From Saprospirales bacterium (lineage in GTDB: Bacteria; Bacteroidota; Bacteroidia; Chitinophagales; Saprospiraceae), in contig REEI01000062.1 of NCBI GenBank assembly GCA_007695145.1, positions 1 to 64,000 on the forward strand: DNA of 64,000 bases, in the 5' to 3' direction. The number at the start of each line of letters is the position of its first letter. Position 1 is the stretch's first letter. The notes under the pieces were generated by a model that had not been told where the DNA came from, did not search any database, and was given only the letters and a program-made list of their open reading frames with translations. Shown here piece by piece: positions 52,658 through 61,076 of the stretch. A program made the position numbers and the translations under genes.

Positions 52658-53536
52658 ATGGATTTTGACTCTCTTTATGAAGTATTAAAATCTGTTGATC
52701 TACATCAGGAGGGTATTGATGCTGTGCACTTTTCTGACGGGAAGGGGTGTAAGTTGCTCACATATAGAACCGACAGAAATTCCCTTTTCATTAAATGGTA
52801 TTCTGCTAAAGACTGGGGACAGGTAGAAGCTGAAGCAGAAGGACTTAAAACATTGGGCAAATCCGGTTCTATTCGGTGCCCTACTGTATACATTTCAATA
52901 AAAAGAGGTAATAATTCTTTTTTGATAATGGACAATATTGAAGTCTCATCTGCCGGTAGGAGAGCTTCCATGGGAGCCTTCGGCCAACAACTCGCCCGCC
53001 TTCACAAAGAGAACCAAAGTGCTGCCTTCGGATATGAGAGAAACAATTATATCGGAGGACTTCATCAGGAAAATGGAAAAACAGTAGATTGGAGTGAGTT
53101 TTATTACTTCAACCGACTGGCTCCACAAATTAGACTGGCGTCTGAAAAAGGCTTGCTCTCAAGAGATCTATTAAGCCGTGAAAATGAATGGATTAAAATA
53201 CTGGAAATTGAGTGTCCCGAAGAACCTCCAAGTCTCGTTCACGGTGATTTATGGGGCGGCAATTTAATTGCTGATGAAGAAGGCAATCCATATGTAATTG
53301 ACCCTGCCGTGGCTTACTGCCATAGAGAGATTGATATCGCCATGACACAACTATTTGGTGGATTCAATCCGGAATTTTACAAGGCTTACCAGTCAATATA
53401 CCCTCTACAACCAGGATATGTTGATCGTATGGAAATCTACCAACTTTACTTTCTTCTTGTGCATGTTAATTTGTTTGGTAGGAGTTACGTCGGATCCACT
53501 ATGAGAATAATTGAGAAGTATTTTGGAGCACCATAA
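52658..53536 (+). CDS. Fructosamine kinase family protein
   Basis: Kinase of the fructosamine-3-kinase/APH-like fold; relatives phosphorylate glycated (ketoamine) proteins or free ketoamines so that they decompose, a deglycation function. The 292-aa protein has the nucleotide-binding lysine in FIKWYSAK, then the catalytic loop LVHGDLWGGNLI (HGDLWxGN) and the metal-binding VIDPAVAYCHREIDIAM, all diagnostic of FN3K proteins. It starts 5 nt after the LytTR gene, so the regulator and kinase are probably co-transcribed. No link to the LytS signal is known. Confidence 0.9.
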   Translation: MDFDSLYEVLKSVDLHQEGIDAVHFSDGKGCKLLTYRTDRNSLFIKWYSAKDWGQVEAEAEGLKTLGKSGSIRCPTVYISIKRGNNSFLIMDNIEVSSAGRRASMGAFGQQLARLHKENQSAAFGYERNNYIGGLHQENGKTVDWSEFYYFNRLAPQIRLASEKGLLSRDLLSRENEWIKILEIECPEEPPSLVHGDLWGGNLIADEEGNPYVIDPAVAYCHREIDIAMTQLFGGFNPEFYKAYQSIYPLQPGYVDRMEIYQLYFLLVHVNLFGRSYVGSTMRIIEKYFGAP

Positions 53537-53680
53537 CGCATCGCTGAAACTAATTGAATTCTCAGTTTTTGTTTGCAGACCCTTTAGAATTATCTTAAGG
53601 TACGGTTAAACTGTTCTCTAATTGGGTCAGCTACAAAGATTTAGTTATATTTTTACAAGAGTAATCAAATACTTTTATCT

Positions 53681-54043
53681 ATGTCATTTTCTCCAAAGGT
53701 CATTTATACTATTCTGTTTCTGATCTATAGCTCGGTGGTTATTGCTTCTGGTCCTGTTCACTCTATTGAGAAATCCGAAGAAGTTGTTTACGACAAGTGG
53801 ACCCCTTATTATGACTTTGAGGAGAATTTGGTATTTATTGACTTTGAAGCTTTGGATTTCAATCTTTTGGAAATAAAAGTATATGACGCCTACCAAAATT
53901 TGTTGTTCTCCGATAGAGTTGATGATCTGCCATTCAATTCAATATATGAATTGGATATAACCGGATTTGAAGGAACTCATTTCAGTGTTCAACTCCTTAG
54001 TCATACAGCTATTTATCCTGCCGAACTTCAATTGATGAGATAA
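53681..54043 (+). CDS. Small exported hypothetical protein, 120 aa
   Basis: Not recognised. The precursor has a signal peptide (IYTILFLIYSSVVIASG). The mature part of about 95 residues is acidic and beta-rich (ENLVFIDFEALDFNLLEIKVYDAYQNLLF), resembling a small immunoglobulin-like or DUF3244-like sandwich domain, but no family can be named. It lies 145 nt after the fructosamine kinase gene and is followed by a long region without genes. A TAA-type stop and clean signal peptide support it as real. Confidence 0.65.
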   Translation: MSFSPKVIYTILFLIYSSVVIASGPVHSIEKSEEVVYDKWTPYYDFEENLVFIDFEALDFNLLEIKVYDAYQNLLFSDRVDDLPFNSIYELDITGFEGTHFSVQLLSHTAIYPAELQLMR

Positions 54044-54354
54044 TACCATAATTTTTCCATCAGTTATATCTAGTATTTTCCATTCTTTTCTCTCTGGGTC
54101 TCCCCCTATAGTGCACACACACTTTACCCTATTAAAAACACTTGATATAAAATTTATTAACTGCATTGTTTGAATAATAGAGAAAGGCATTAAACTGAAA
54201 TATACAGGACCTCTCAAGTTGCTTTGGCCTGACAATGATGCCTTACACCAATTTAAATTCTTTAGTTTTCCAGAATTTTGTTCTTTTCCACAAGGATTTC
54301 TCCCAGATTTTATGGTGAAGTGGGAGTCAATATTCCATTGGGTTACAGATGGCT

Positions 54355-54424
54355 ATTTCGGTTCGAATTGTGCCACTGATTTCGATCGGTTAGTGCCAGT
54401 CGTTTCGGTTTAATTTGTGCCAGC
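54355..54424 (+). mobile_element. Solo IS21-family-like terminal repeat array (relic end)
   Basis: Three imperfect 23-24-nt direct repeats stand head to tail, at 54355-54378, 54379-54401 and 54402-54424. Each starts with TTTCG and ends with GTGCCA (at 54370, 54393 and 54417). Multiple tandem copies of such units form the ends of IS21-family elements. No transposase and no second end are nearby, so it is a relic of a decayed or deleted element. The IS21 assignment comes from recalled end structure, not a search. Confidence 0.5.
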
Positions 54425-54619
54425 AAGAATGAATAGTAGTGAACTGCAAATACCAATTTTGATAGTGAATTTTCTAACCAGTTTCAAATACACCATCTAT
54501 TCAGATATTTCCATTGGAACAAAAAATTAGGAGTTGTTCATAGAATGCTACTTAAAAGGTCAAAAATATGGTATAATCAACATGTAGTATAAGGTTATTG
54601 GTAGTATATGCAACTGAGA

Positions 54620-54657
54620 AAAAGCCACTGTTTGAAAGTAATCAAACAGTGGCTTTT
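54620..54657 (-). terminator. Intrinsic terminator of the T9SS-cargo gene
   Basis: AAAAGCCACTGTTTGA (54620-54635) pairs perfectly with TCAAACAGTGGCTTTT (54642-54657) around a 6-nt loop. On the minus strand the stem is followed by TTTTTCTC, so it terminates the gene ending at 54690; the AT-rich flanks may let it work in both directions. Confidence 0.8.
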
Positions 54658-54689
54658 AATTATAAATTTAAGCTAATCAACCCTCCTAA

Positions 54690-57119
54690 TTACTTCACAA
54701 TAATTACCTGTTGTGTTTGAACTCCATTTTCGGTAATAATCCTGATCAGATAATTGCCTGTTCTGAATTCGGTAACATCTTTTTGAATAGTTTCTGTGCC
54801 AATATTGGAGTGAAGACTTCTATCAAGAAGTCGTCCCTGAATGTCATAAACTTCAATATTGACGTCTTCCACGGTGGGTAGATTGAGGTCAATATTAAGC
54901 TCGTTACTAGCTGGCACAGGGTATATGAGGAAAGGGTTATCCTGAACTACCGGACCATCAGCAGTATTGACTACTACTTCAGTTCTCATGCGGATAGCAG
55001 GTCTTCTGGAAGCCACCTGGAATAGTCCGTACCCATCACCCAGGTGAAGTAGCTCACGAGCCGGGGCATTGTTCAAATTATGTGCCGCTCTTCCAACAAA
55101 CATAAATGGTTCTACCTGGTCTTCGTCAAGCTGAAGAAAAACAAAGTAATAATGCTCTGGTTCAAGTTCTATTGGACTTTCAGGCTGGCTACCATCCAGG
55201 AGGAAGAAATCCCTGTACGATAGCTCAAAAAGATTTCCATTGCCAGCTTGGTTAATTATATCAGGATCAACAACTGCCAGAGCGATGGGAGTTAAATCAG
55301 GGTGAGCAATCGGCTCATCAGTTATATCGGTATTAAAATTATTAAATGCGTCTGGTCCGGGCTCATTGAATTTGAGTAAGTGCAAGAAAACACTTTCATT
55401 GGTCCAATCGCCTCCACCACCAAGAGTCAGAGCTGCCTGAGCACCTGTAAATACTGGTCTGGCTTCCGGAGTTTCAGGAGGCATTGAACCGATATAATAA
55501 GCATTTCCCCAGTACCAGGTAAAGACATCAACCCCTCTAAGGCCTCCAAATCCTGTGGTTCGGATACAGTCATCATTGGCATAGATATCGCTTGTAATTC
55601 GGAAAAAATAAGAAATAACATTGGTGGCAGGTTCAAAATCGACAGCCCCAGGAGTTCTTACTCTGTAATTGATAATATAATCTCCTTCAGCCAAACCGGC
55701 GGGCTGAAAGGTTCCATCAAAAACCAGTACTGTATCCGCACCGCGTCTTAAGTTGTTAAACTGCTGAACTTCAGAAAAAAGCACTTCATCCGTGGCTGCG
55801 CTTATTACCTGAACGATACCCTCTACCAATGCCTGGTCTTCACCACCAACATTTGAGAGTCTGAGTTCAAAATCCATCTCCTGCTCATCAGAATAAACTG
55901 CAGGAATACAAACAGCGGTAAGCGGGAACCAGGATTCGTCTAATTCTAGGTTTACAGGAGGGAGTCCAATTATTTGAACATCATCTATCATCCAAAAGTA
56001 GTGAGAGGCTTCGGTGTTCCAAATAAACTTTACTTGTACATTAGATAAATCGTCAATACCCTCAAAAGCTTCCAATAAACTGAAGGTAACATTATTAGAT
56101 CTTTCTATAGCATTCACCGCTTGATCTCCCCGGGCGTTAAAACTGGTAAAAGTTTGAAAACCATCAGTTGAAACCTGAACGGTTAATTGAGTTCCAGCGC
56201 CGCAGCAAAATCTCGCACTTTGGGTAAATGTCAAAGCAAGTGCTTCACCCTCAAACCCACTGAGGTCCATAACGGGTGAAATTAATTCTGCATTAGCAAG
56301 ATTTGACCCAAATGTTCCGTCATTATTATTGTTCCAGGTGTCAACATCAAGCATAGCAAAACCATTGTCCAGAGATCTTGAAATGATACGTCTGTCAGTC
56401 CCGGTGCCGTAAAATCTAGGAAATTTATCGACATTTGGGTTGAGGGAGTAGTCATAATGAGAGGTAGGAGATGATCCCCAACCTGCAGGTACAGGGGTTG
56501 ATGGAATTGGCATGGAGTGGAACCATAGGTCAGCATTGGGCCCGCCTGTGGTCCAGTCATTTAAACCTCCGTCAAAAGTACTGTTTGGGTCATTTGGACC
56601 ACCCCAAACAATTGTCAGGGGAACTTCAAATAAACTAACGGACACCTCACTCCCTGATTCTACAGCTTCTCTAATCACACGACAATCGGAGCTACTCAAT
56701 AAAACTGTTTGAATATTGATTTCATTCGGCACCTCGTCCGTATCAGGCATATTCAGTAGCTCATCAAGTGTGTTGCAAACAATAAGACCAATGGCTCCAG
56801 CATTCTGAGCATTCAGAGCCTTTTGTTTAAAAGAACAATCACCTCTTCTAAGAATCCCGAATGAACCGGTCAGGTCGGTGGTAAGTGCTCCGCAACCGAG
56901 TTGGGGATTGGCTGATCCGTCCATTCCAATGGCAGCCGGGCCACTGAGAGTATCCAGAACAAGTGGTCCGAAAGCGGCTGTTCCAACGGGAAATCTGTCA
57001 GTGGAGCCATCGATGTCCACCTCAAGAACCCATTGGGCTTGAAGCGCATTACCTGCAAATAGAACAAATGCGGCAGGAATCAGCAGGTTGCAAATAAGTT
57101 TTGTAAACGTCTTTTTCAT
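54690..57119 (-). CDS. T9SS-secreted protein with PA domain and type A sorting domain
   Basis: Predicted to cross the outer membrane by the type IX secretion system and attach to the surface or be released. The 809-aa precursor has an N-terminal signal peptide (ending GNALQAQ), a protease-associated domain (about residues 45-160, with CGALTTDLTGSFGILRRGDCSFKQKALNAQNAGAIGLIVC), a beta-rich middle with a cleaved-adhesin-like region (TFTQSARFCCGAGTQLTVQVS, WMIDDVQI), and a C-terminal type A sorting domain (last 80 residues, NPFLIYPVPASNELN, VYDIQGRLL, TGNYLIRI). No peptidase catalytic motif is visible, so the PA domain stands without an enzyme. Function unknown; single-gene unit with its own promoter and terminator. 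Confidence 0.9.
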   Translation of the reverse strand: MKKTFTKLICNLLIPAAFVLFAGNALQAQWVLEVDIDGSTDRFPVGTAAFGPLVLDTLSGPAAIGMDGSANPQLGCGALTTDLTGSFGILRRGDCSFKQKALNAQNAGAIGLIVCNTLDELLNMPDTDEVPNEINIQTVLLSSSDCRVIREAVESGSEVSVSLFEVPLTIVWGGPNDPNSTFDGGLNDWTTGGPNADLWFHSMPIPSTPVPAGWGSSPTSHYDYSLNPNVDKFPRFYGTGTDRRIISRSLDNGFAMLDVDTWNNNNDGTFGSNLANAELISPVMDLSGFEGEALALTFTQSARFCCGAGTQLTVQVSTDGFQTFTSFNARGDQAVNAIERSNNVTFSLLEAFEGIDDLSNVQVKFIWNTEASHYFWMIDDVQIIGLPPVNLELDESWFPLTAVCIPAVYSDEQEMDFELRLSNVGGEDQALVEGIVQVISAATDEVLFSEVQQFNNLRRGADTVLVFDGTFQPAGLAEGDYIINYRVRTPGAVDFEPATNVISYFFRITSDIYANDDCIRTTGFGGLRGVDVFTWYWGNAYYIGSMPPETPEARPVFTGAQAALTLGGGGDWTNESVFLHLLKFNEPGPDAFNNFNTDITDEPIAHPDLTPIALAVVDPDIINQAGNGNLFELSYRDFFLLDGSQPESPIELEPEHYYFVFLQLDEDQVEPFMFVGRAAHNLNNAPARELLHLGDGYGLFQVASRRPAIRMRTEVVVNTADGPVVQDNPFLIYPVPASNELNIDLNLPTVEDVNIEVYDIQGRLLDRSLHSNIGTETIQKDVTEFRTGNYLIRIITENGVQTQQVIIVK

Positions 57120-57160
57120 AAGATGAAGATTTAGATTAAAAAAAGTTAATTCAGCACTTG

Positions 57161-57193
57161 TAAAGGTACGTCTTTTTAATAAATATTACCAAA
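57161..57193 (-). promoter_or_regulatory. Promoter of the T9SS-cargo gene
   Basis: On the minus strand TTTG (57193-57190), a 21-nt spacer and TACCTTTA (57168-57161) fit the Bacteroidota promoter except for the last base of the -7 box. It would start transcription about 35 nt before the ATG. Confidence 0.45.
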
Positions 57194-57224
57194 ATAATTA
57201 TTAAATAATTAACAGTTGTGGTGG

Positions 57225-58190
57225 TTACTGATCGTGAAAGTGTCTTTTGCAGACTTCATTTAGTTCTTCTAGTGCTATTGGACATACACCACTCTTCTTA
57301 CAAACGATCGCAGCAGCCCTATTACATATCCAGGCAGTATCAGATAAATTGAAGCCAGAAAAAAGGGCAAGAGTAGCCACAGCAAGCACAGTATCCCCGG
57401 CGCCACTTACATCTTTGACCTTATCATTATTGGCTTCAGAAATCAAAATCTCATTTCTATTTGCTGCTAGTATACCATGTTCTGACATGGTAACCATAAG
57501 GTTTTTACAACCAATTTCTCTGAGATCATCGGATATTCTTTTGGCAATTCTTTCAATGGGAAAATATTTATCTAAAGAATTAGCTATTAGATACTCTGTC
57601 AAGTTGGGTTTGAACAAATCGGCACCTTTGTAATCAAAAAAGTGATGTTTCTTGGGATCCACTGCAACATACGCACCTATTTGTTTTCCAATATTCATTA
57701 CTTCTTTAATAATGCGGGTAGTGAGGACTCCTTTATTGTAATCCTGTAGAACAATTATTTCCGGATTTTTATCTGCAACATGCTCATTGATTTTAGCTAA
57801 TAGCTTTCTCTCTTCATCGTCGTTGAGATAAAATCGATCTTCACGATCAATCCGGAGAATCTGCCGCTCATTGGAAATAATTCTGACTTTTTCAGTAGTC
57901 CGTCGGTATTTTGAAATAAGTACCCCATTATTTTGCACCTTTCCGGTTTCTAACAAATCAATAAGTTTGTGACCGGATTCATCACTTCCGACATATCCAC
58001 ACAAACTTACCTCGGCATCCAAACCTTTGAAGTTAATGGCTACATTAGCTGCACCTCCGGGCAATTCAAAGCTGTCCTTCTGATCGACCACCGGCACTGG
58101 CGCTTCAGGACTCAACCTATCTGAAGTTCCAGTTATGTAAGTGTCCAGCATCAAATCTCCTATTACAAGTACCTTTGGCTTTTCAAACAT
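57225..58190 (-). CDS. rfaE1: D-glycero-beta-D-manno-heptose-7-phosphate kinase (PfkB family)
   Basis: Kinase making heptose 1,7-bisphosphate for the ADP-heptose of the LPS core. The 321-aa protein is a PfkB sugar kinase: VLVIGDLMLDTYITG near the start, PGGAANVAINFKGL (sugar site), LQDYNKGVLT and the ATP-binding anion hole DVSGAGDTVLAVATLALFSG. It matches the kinase half of HldE; the adenylyltransferase domain is absent, as is usual in Bacteroidota. It lies 18 nt downstream of waaA, which supports an LPS role. Another PfkB sugar substrate is possible but less likely. Confidence 0.9.
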   Translation of the reverse strand: MFEKPKVLVIGDLMLDTYITGTSDRLSPEAPVPVVDQKDSFELPGGAANVAINFKGLDAEVSLCGYVGSDESGHKLIDLLETGKVQNNGVLISKYRRTTEKVRIISNERQILRIDREDRFYLNDDEERKLLAKINEHVADKNPEIIVLQDYNKGVLTTRIIKEVMNIGKQIGAYVAVDPKKHHFFDYKGADLFKPNLTEYLIANSLDKYFPIERIAKRISDDLREIGCKNLMVTMSEHGILAANRNEILISEANNDKVKDVSGAGDTVLAVATLALFSGFNLSDTAWICNRAAAIVCKKSGVCPIALEELNEVCKRHFHDQ

Positions 58191-58208
58191 TGGTTCTATT
58201 ACTTTTTC

Positions 58209-59459
58209 TCAGGAAACAAGCTGATTCTTCAATTGTAAAACTATAGATTTTTTCATCTCAAGGGATTCCCCGGCTTTTAGTGATAAAAAAGCCTTTATTT
58301 CATTTGCACTTCGGTAAGTCTCATTACTCAAAGCTCTTTCTGTAAATAAAAGAAACTGCTCTAAGGTTTCAATGCTTTCACCTATTCTTTGGGCAATAAA
58401 TTCCTCCGCTTCCGGAAATTTGCCATAATCTGGACCAAATGCCACAGGCAAGCCGAATGCAGCAGGTTCAATAATATTGTGCAAACCAGTCTTAAATCCT
58501 CCCCCTACATAGGCTACATCACCTTTACTATATGAGGCAAATAACTTTCCAATGCAATTGAGAACTAGAATTCTCGCATCACTTTTATGAACCGATGAGG
58601 TATCTGTCTTTGTGTAATAGAGGAATTCATGATTCTCTACTAATTTAAAGATGCGGGTGATATTACCCCCTTCAATGTCATGAGGTGCTATTATCCAACC
58701 CCAGTCGTTTAGTCGATCCACAGACTTGCCGATTACTTCCCAATCTTCTTTCCATATGCTACCACAAACAATGATTTTTGAAAACTTGCTACAAAATTCA
58801 TCAATTATTGGATCATTTTGGATGTTCTCTGCATTGAATAAAACATTGCCATATCTTGTGTCCCCACCGGTATCAATATTTTTTAATCCATGATTTTGAA
58901 GCAATGACTTATAAGATGAAGTAAGGGTATAAATGGAATTAAACTTTTTCAACGAATCAATCAACAGACCACCAAATATCCACCTTTTAAAATCCTCAAC
59001 TTTTGGTCGGTAATTTACCAGAAGGAGGTTGCATTTGGCTTTGTGGGCTAAATCAATCAATGTAAACCACAGATCGTATTTAATGAAAATTATTGCAGAG
59101 GGATTAAAATTTGACATGAGGTAATTCATGTTAGAGGGAGTATCTAGAGGGAGGTAAAATTTCTCAATCCCTGGTTCTAATTTTGCGTGGTCAAATCCGC
59201 TGGGCGAGAAAAAGCTTACCACTACTTTTTTCTCAACGCCCTCATTTTGAATAAATCGAACAAGAGGGCGAGCCATTTCGTATTCACCGAGAGAAGCGCA
59301 ATGGATTATTATGGGGTTTGGATGAGTGCGGCTAATGGCATTAATCCGACATTTCCAATCTCTCCTCCCTGATCGCCATTTGTTTGCTTTTGGGTGAAAG
59401 ACAGAAGCCACTTTTATTCCCAGCCCCATAAGAGCGATTAAGATGCGATACAAAAACAT
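58209..59459 (-). CDS. waaA: 3-deoxy-D-manno-octulosonic acid (KDO) transferase
   Basis: Transfers KDO from CMP-KDO to lipid A precursor, joining the inner core to lipid A at the inner membrane. The 416-aa protein has an N-terminal membrane anchor (FLYRILIALMGLGIKVASVF), the conserved HCASLGEYEMARPL with the catalytic Glu, FFSPSGFDHAK, FIKYDLWF, the WIIAPHDIEGG donor segment and GGGFKTGLHNIIEPAAFGLPV. Length is typical. It directly precedes the heptose kinase gene (18 nt) and follows an outer-membrane protein gene by 16 nt. kdsA in this window makes the KDO precursor. Confidence 0.94.
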   Translation of the reverse strand: MFLYRILIALMGLGIKVASVFHPKANKWRSGRRDWKCRINAISRTHPNPIIIHCASLGEYEMARPLVRFIQNEGVEKKVVVSFFSPSGFDHAKLEPGIEKFYLPLDTPSNMNYLMSNFNPSAIIFIKYDLWFTLIDLAHKAKCNLLLVNYRPKVEDFKRWIFGGLLIDSLKKFNSIYTLTSSYKSLLQNHGLKNIDTGGDTRYGNVLFNAENIQNDPIIDEFCSKFSKIIVCGSIWKEDWEVIGKSVDRLNDWGWIIAPHDIEGGNITRIFKLVENHEFLYYTKTDTSSVHKSDARILVLNCIGKLFASYSKGDVAYVGGGFKTGLHNIIEPAAFGLPVAFGPDYGKFPEAEEFIAQRIGESIETLEQFLLFTERALSNETYRSANEIKAFLSLKAGESLEMKKSIVLQLKNQLVS

Positions 59460-59475
59460 GTTTGATCCCAGTATT

Positions 59476-60216
59476 CTAATAATAGATGGTGCCAGGTTGG
59501 CTTAAAAATATAGGCAATACCCATCCTACCTCAAATCCACTCATTAGATCGGTCCTTCTTCTGTTGTCAACTTGTTTGGTGTCAAAGTTAACTGAACGGA
59601 CACTTTCAGTGAATCCTTGATGAAAGGTAAAACCGGCTCTAAAAATAATTCTACGGTCTTCTGATAGGAACTGAAAACCCACAAATTGATTGAGATAAGC
59701 ACCAACGGTTTTACGATTGTAACCATCGCCATAACGTCCCCTTATCTGATTAGCTGTTTCATTTTCATCCTTAAAGCTGATTCGGTGTAACATTACTCCT
59801 CCTCCTGCTGAAACCCGAAGACCCATTGTGTGATTAGATGCCGAACCAATGGGAAATAACTTGCCTACGTGAGCTCCAAAAGTCAGTCCCCGCATTCTGG
59901 GATCAATGATCGCATAGGATTGGTCTCTACCTATAATTTCGCCTTGAGAATCTCTGATCACTTGAAGGGGATCTTCTTTAACCTCCTGCCCAAATAGGAA
60001 GTTGAAACCCAAACCTAAAAATAAATGATTACGGCCAAAGTAAAGTTCCGGGTCAATTCCGGCATTAAAGAATGTACCAAAACGGTCTGAAAGATCTCCT
60101 CCAGGCAATTGAACTCCATATTTTATATTGAAGAATATTGCCTTTTCTTCTTCCTGCGAAAGGGCTAAAGTTATCGAGGTCAGAAAGAAAATTACTATGA
60201 AACTAGTTGTTTTCAT
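59476..60216 (-). CDS. Predicted outer-membrane beta-barrel protein
   Basis: The 246-aa precursor has a signal peptide ending ALSQ. The mature part shows alternating-residue strands such as FLGLGFNFLF, GLTFGAHVGKLFP, MGLRVSAGGGVML and VGAYLNQFVGFQFL, with aromatic girdles and charged turns, as in small 8-10-stranded barrels. The final residues GTIYY end in an aromatic. It is the first of three same-strand genes with waaA and the heptose kinase. No named family. Confidence 0.78.
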   Translation of the reverse strand: MKTTSFIVIFFLTSITLALSQEEEKAIFFNIKYGVQLPGGDLSDRFGTFFNAGIDPELYFGRNHLFLGLGFNFLFGQEVKEDPLQVIRDSQGEIIGRDQSYAIIDPRMRGLTFGAHVGKLFPIGSASNHTMGLRVSAGGGVMLHRISFKDENETANQIRGRYGDGYNRKTVGAYLNQFVGFQFLSEDRRIIFRAGFTFHQGFTESVRSVNFDTKQVDNRRRTDLMSGFEVGWVLPIFLSQPGTIYY

Positions 60217-60743
60217 ATACTTATATCAATGGGCATCACTAATAAACGTTTACTTAAGCACAAATGCTTATCATATGTAAAATTAATACCGGAATCTTTA
60301 GAAAAAAAATATCGGATGGGTTTTTAGCGATGCAATAACAAGAACAATTTTGTACAGTTCTATGAATAAGACTGCACCCCTTTAAAACTTTAAGCCTTAG
60401 TTGATCATTGTAAATCCAGATTGGGATGGATAAACTATATCAGTTGACTCAGTCGGAAGAATTTCACCTCCAGCCTTTCACAGAACCGTATGTGGCAGTC
60501 TCTAAACAAGTGTGAAAATTGACTTAGATCAATTTATGTTTCATTATCGATTCGATACATTCTGATAGAAGCCTTTCAAGATTATTTCAGTTGGGTATAT
60601 TGACCAATTAGTACTCCTTTAAACTGACAACTACCCATATTCCAGTGTGGATTGATCTTTTATAAATCTGGCCCAATGAAATTGGTTACCTTCTGAAATG
60701 AAATTAAGCCAATTAAATGATGTAGAAGTTATATCAGATTAAT
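60217..60743. other. Intergenic region between the barrel-protein gene and the SRP RNA gene
   Basis: About 530 nt without a supported gene, AT-rich. It holds a short stretch on the minus strand that resembles the 3' end of a group II intron (60443-60505, listed separately). I see nothing else that can be supported. Confidence 0.55.
60443..60505 (-). mobile_element. Relic resembling the 3' end of a group II intron (domains V/VI)
   Basis: On the minus strand, CATACGGTTCTGTGA (around 60492-60478) matches the 3' half of domain V, then GGCTGGAGGTGAAATTCTTC resembles domain VI, and the end GAGTCAAC (60450-60443) resembles the intron 3' end (consensus like TACTCGAC). The 5' half of domain V is not recognisable and no reverse transcriptase is present, so this is a truncated, decayed copy. 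The resemblance is by memory and needs a covariance-model search. Confidence 0.45.
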
Positions 60744-60751
60744 TACCTTTG
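60744..60751 (+). promoter_or_regulatory. -7 promoter element of the SRP RNA gene
   Basis: TACCTTTG is an exact TAnnTTTG box ending 5 nt before the first base of the SRP RNA stem. Confidence 0.55.
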
Positions 60752-60756
60752 CGCCT

Positions 60757-60858
60757 GCGAGGATCATACGACCAGCTCCCTCCGAACTCCCCCAGGGCAG
60801 AAATGCAGCAAGGGCAGGAGGTTGTAGCGGTGCGATATGATTCCTCGCTTTTTTTTTT
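60757..60858 (+). ncRNA. ffs: Signal recognition particle RNA, small bacterial type (4.5S), with terminator
   Basis: RNA core of the signal recognition particle, which binds Ffh and targets membrane proteins. GCGAGG (60757-60762) pairs with CCTCGC (60843-60848), flanked by GATCATA and TATGATT strands, giving a long closing helix. The domain IV core is readable: CAGG on the 5' side, GCA, tetraloop GAAA, TGC, then AGCA on the 3' side, the universally conserved Ffh-binding bulge. The RNA is about 92 nt (short form without an Alu domain). A run of 10 T (60849-60858) follows as intrinsic terminator. The GAAA loop replaces the common GGAA. Confidence 0.88.
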
Positions 60859-61042
60859 CCCATTGCTAAAAAAAACTAACATTTGATCTGGAATGGTTTT
60901 ACTAAGGCTGAACCATCCACTTTAGTGAACAAGTCCACTTTTCCATATTGCTTATGTTCCTGATACGCTAAATTAAATTGAGGTTCGCAATCCAATTGCT
61001 AATTTACCTATGACAATGACAATACTTCTCCATATACTTCCG

Positions 61043-61050
61043 TACTTTTG
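61043..61050 (+). promoter_or_regulatory. -7 promoter element of the transaldolase-like gene
   Basis: TACTTTTG matches TAnnTTTG and lies 26 nt before the ATG at 61077. No clear -33 element. Confidence 0.45.
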
Positions 61051-61076
61051 CAGATCTAATCAAAAATAGAATTACC

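Larger units (their letters stand above)
54044..54689. other. Long intergenic region with a mobile-element relic and a terminator
   Basis: About 645 nt without a supported gene. It holds an IS21-like terminal repeat array (54355-54424) and the terminator hairpin of the T9SS gene (54620-54657). A 64-codon plus-strand frame (54219-54413) runs through the repeats and looks spurious. The rest is AT-rich with no recognisable feature. Confidence 0.6.

Noticed and set aside
53939-54235. 98-codon minus-strand frame overlapping the 120-aa exported protein gene
   Set aside because: It overlaps a better-supported gene on the other strand and has no family features.
54219-54413. 64-codon plus-strand frame in the intergenic region after the small exported protein
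   Set aside because: It runs through the three tandem IS-end repeats, has no recognisable domain or signal peptide, and looks like chance translation of the relic.
60592-60625. Short stretch whose reverse complement, GTACTAATTGGTCAA, resembles the 3' end of 23S rRNA
   Set aside because: The similarity is only about 15 nt with no extension on either side and no neighbouring rRNA, so it is likely chance.
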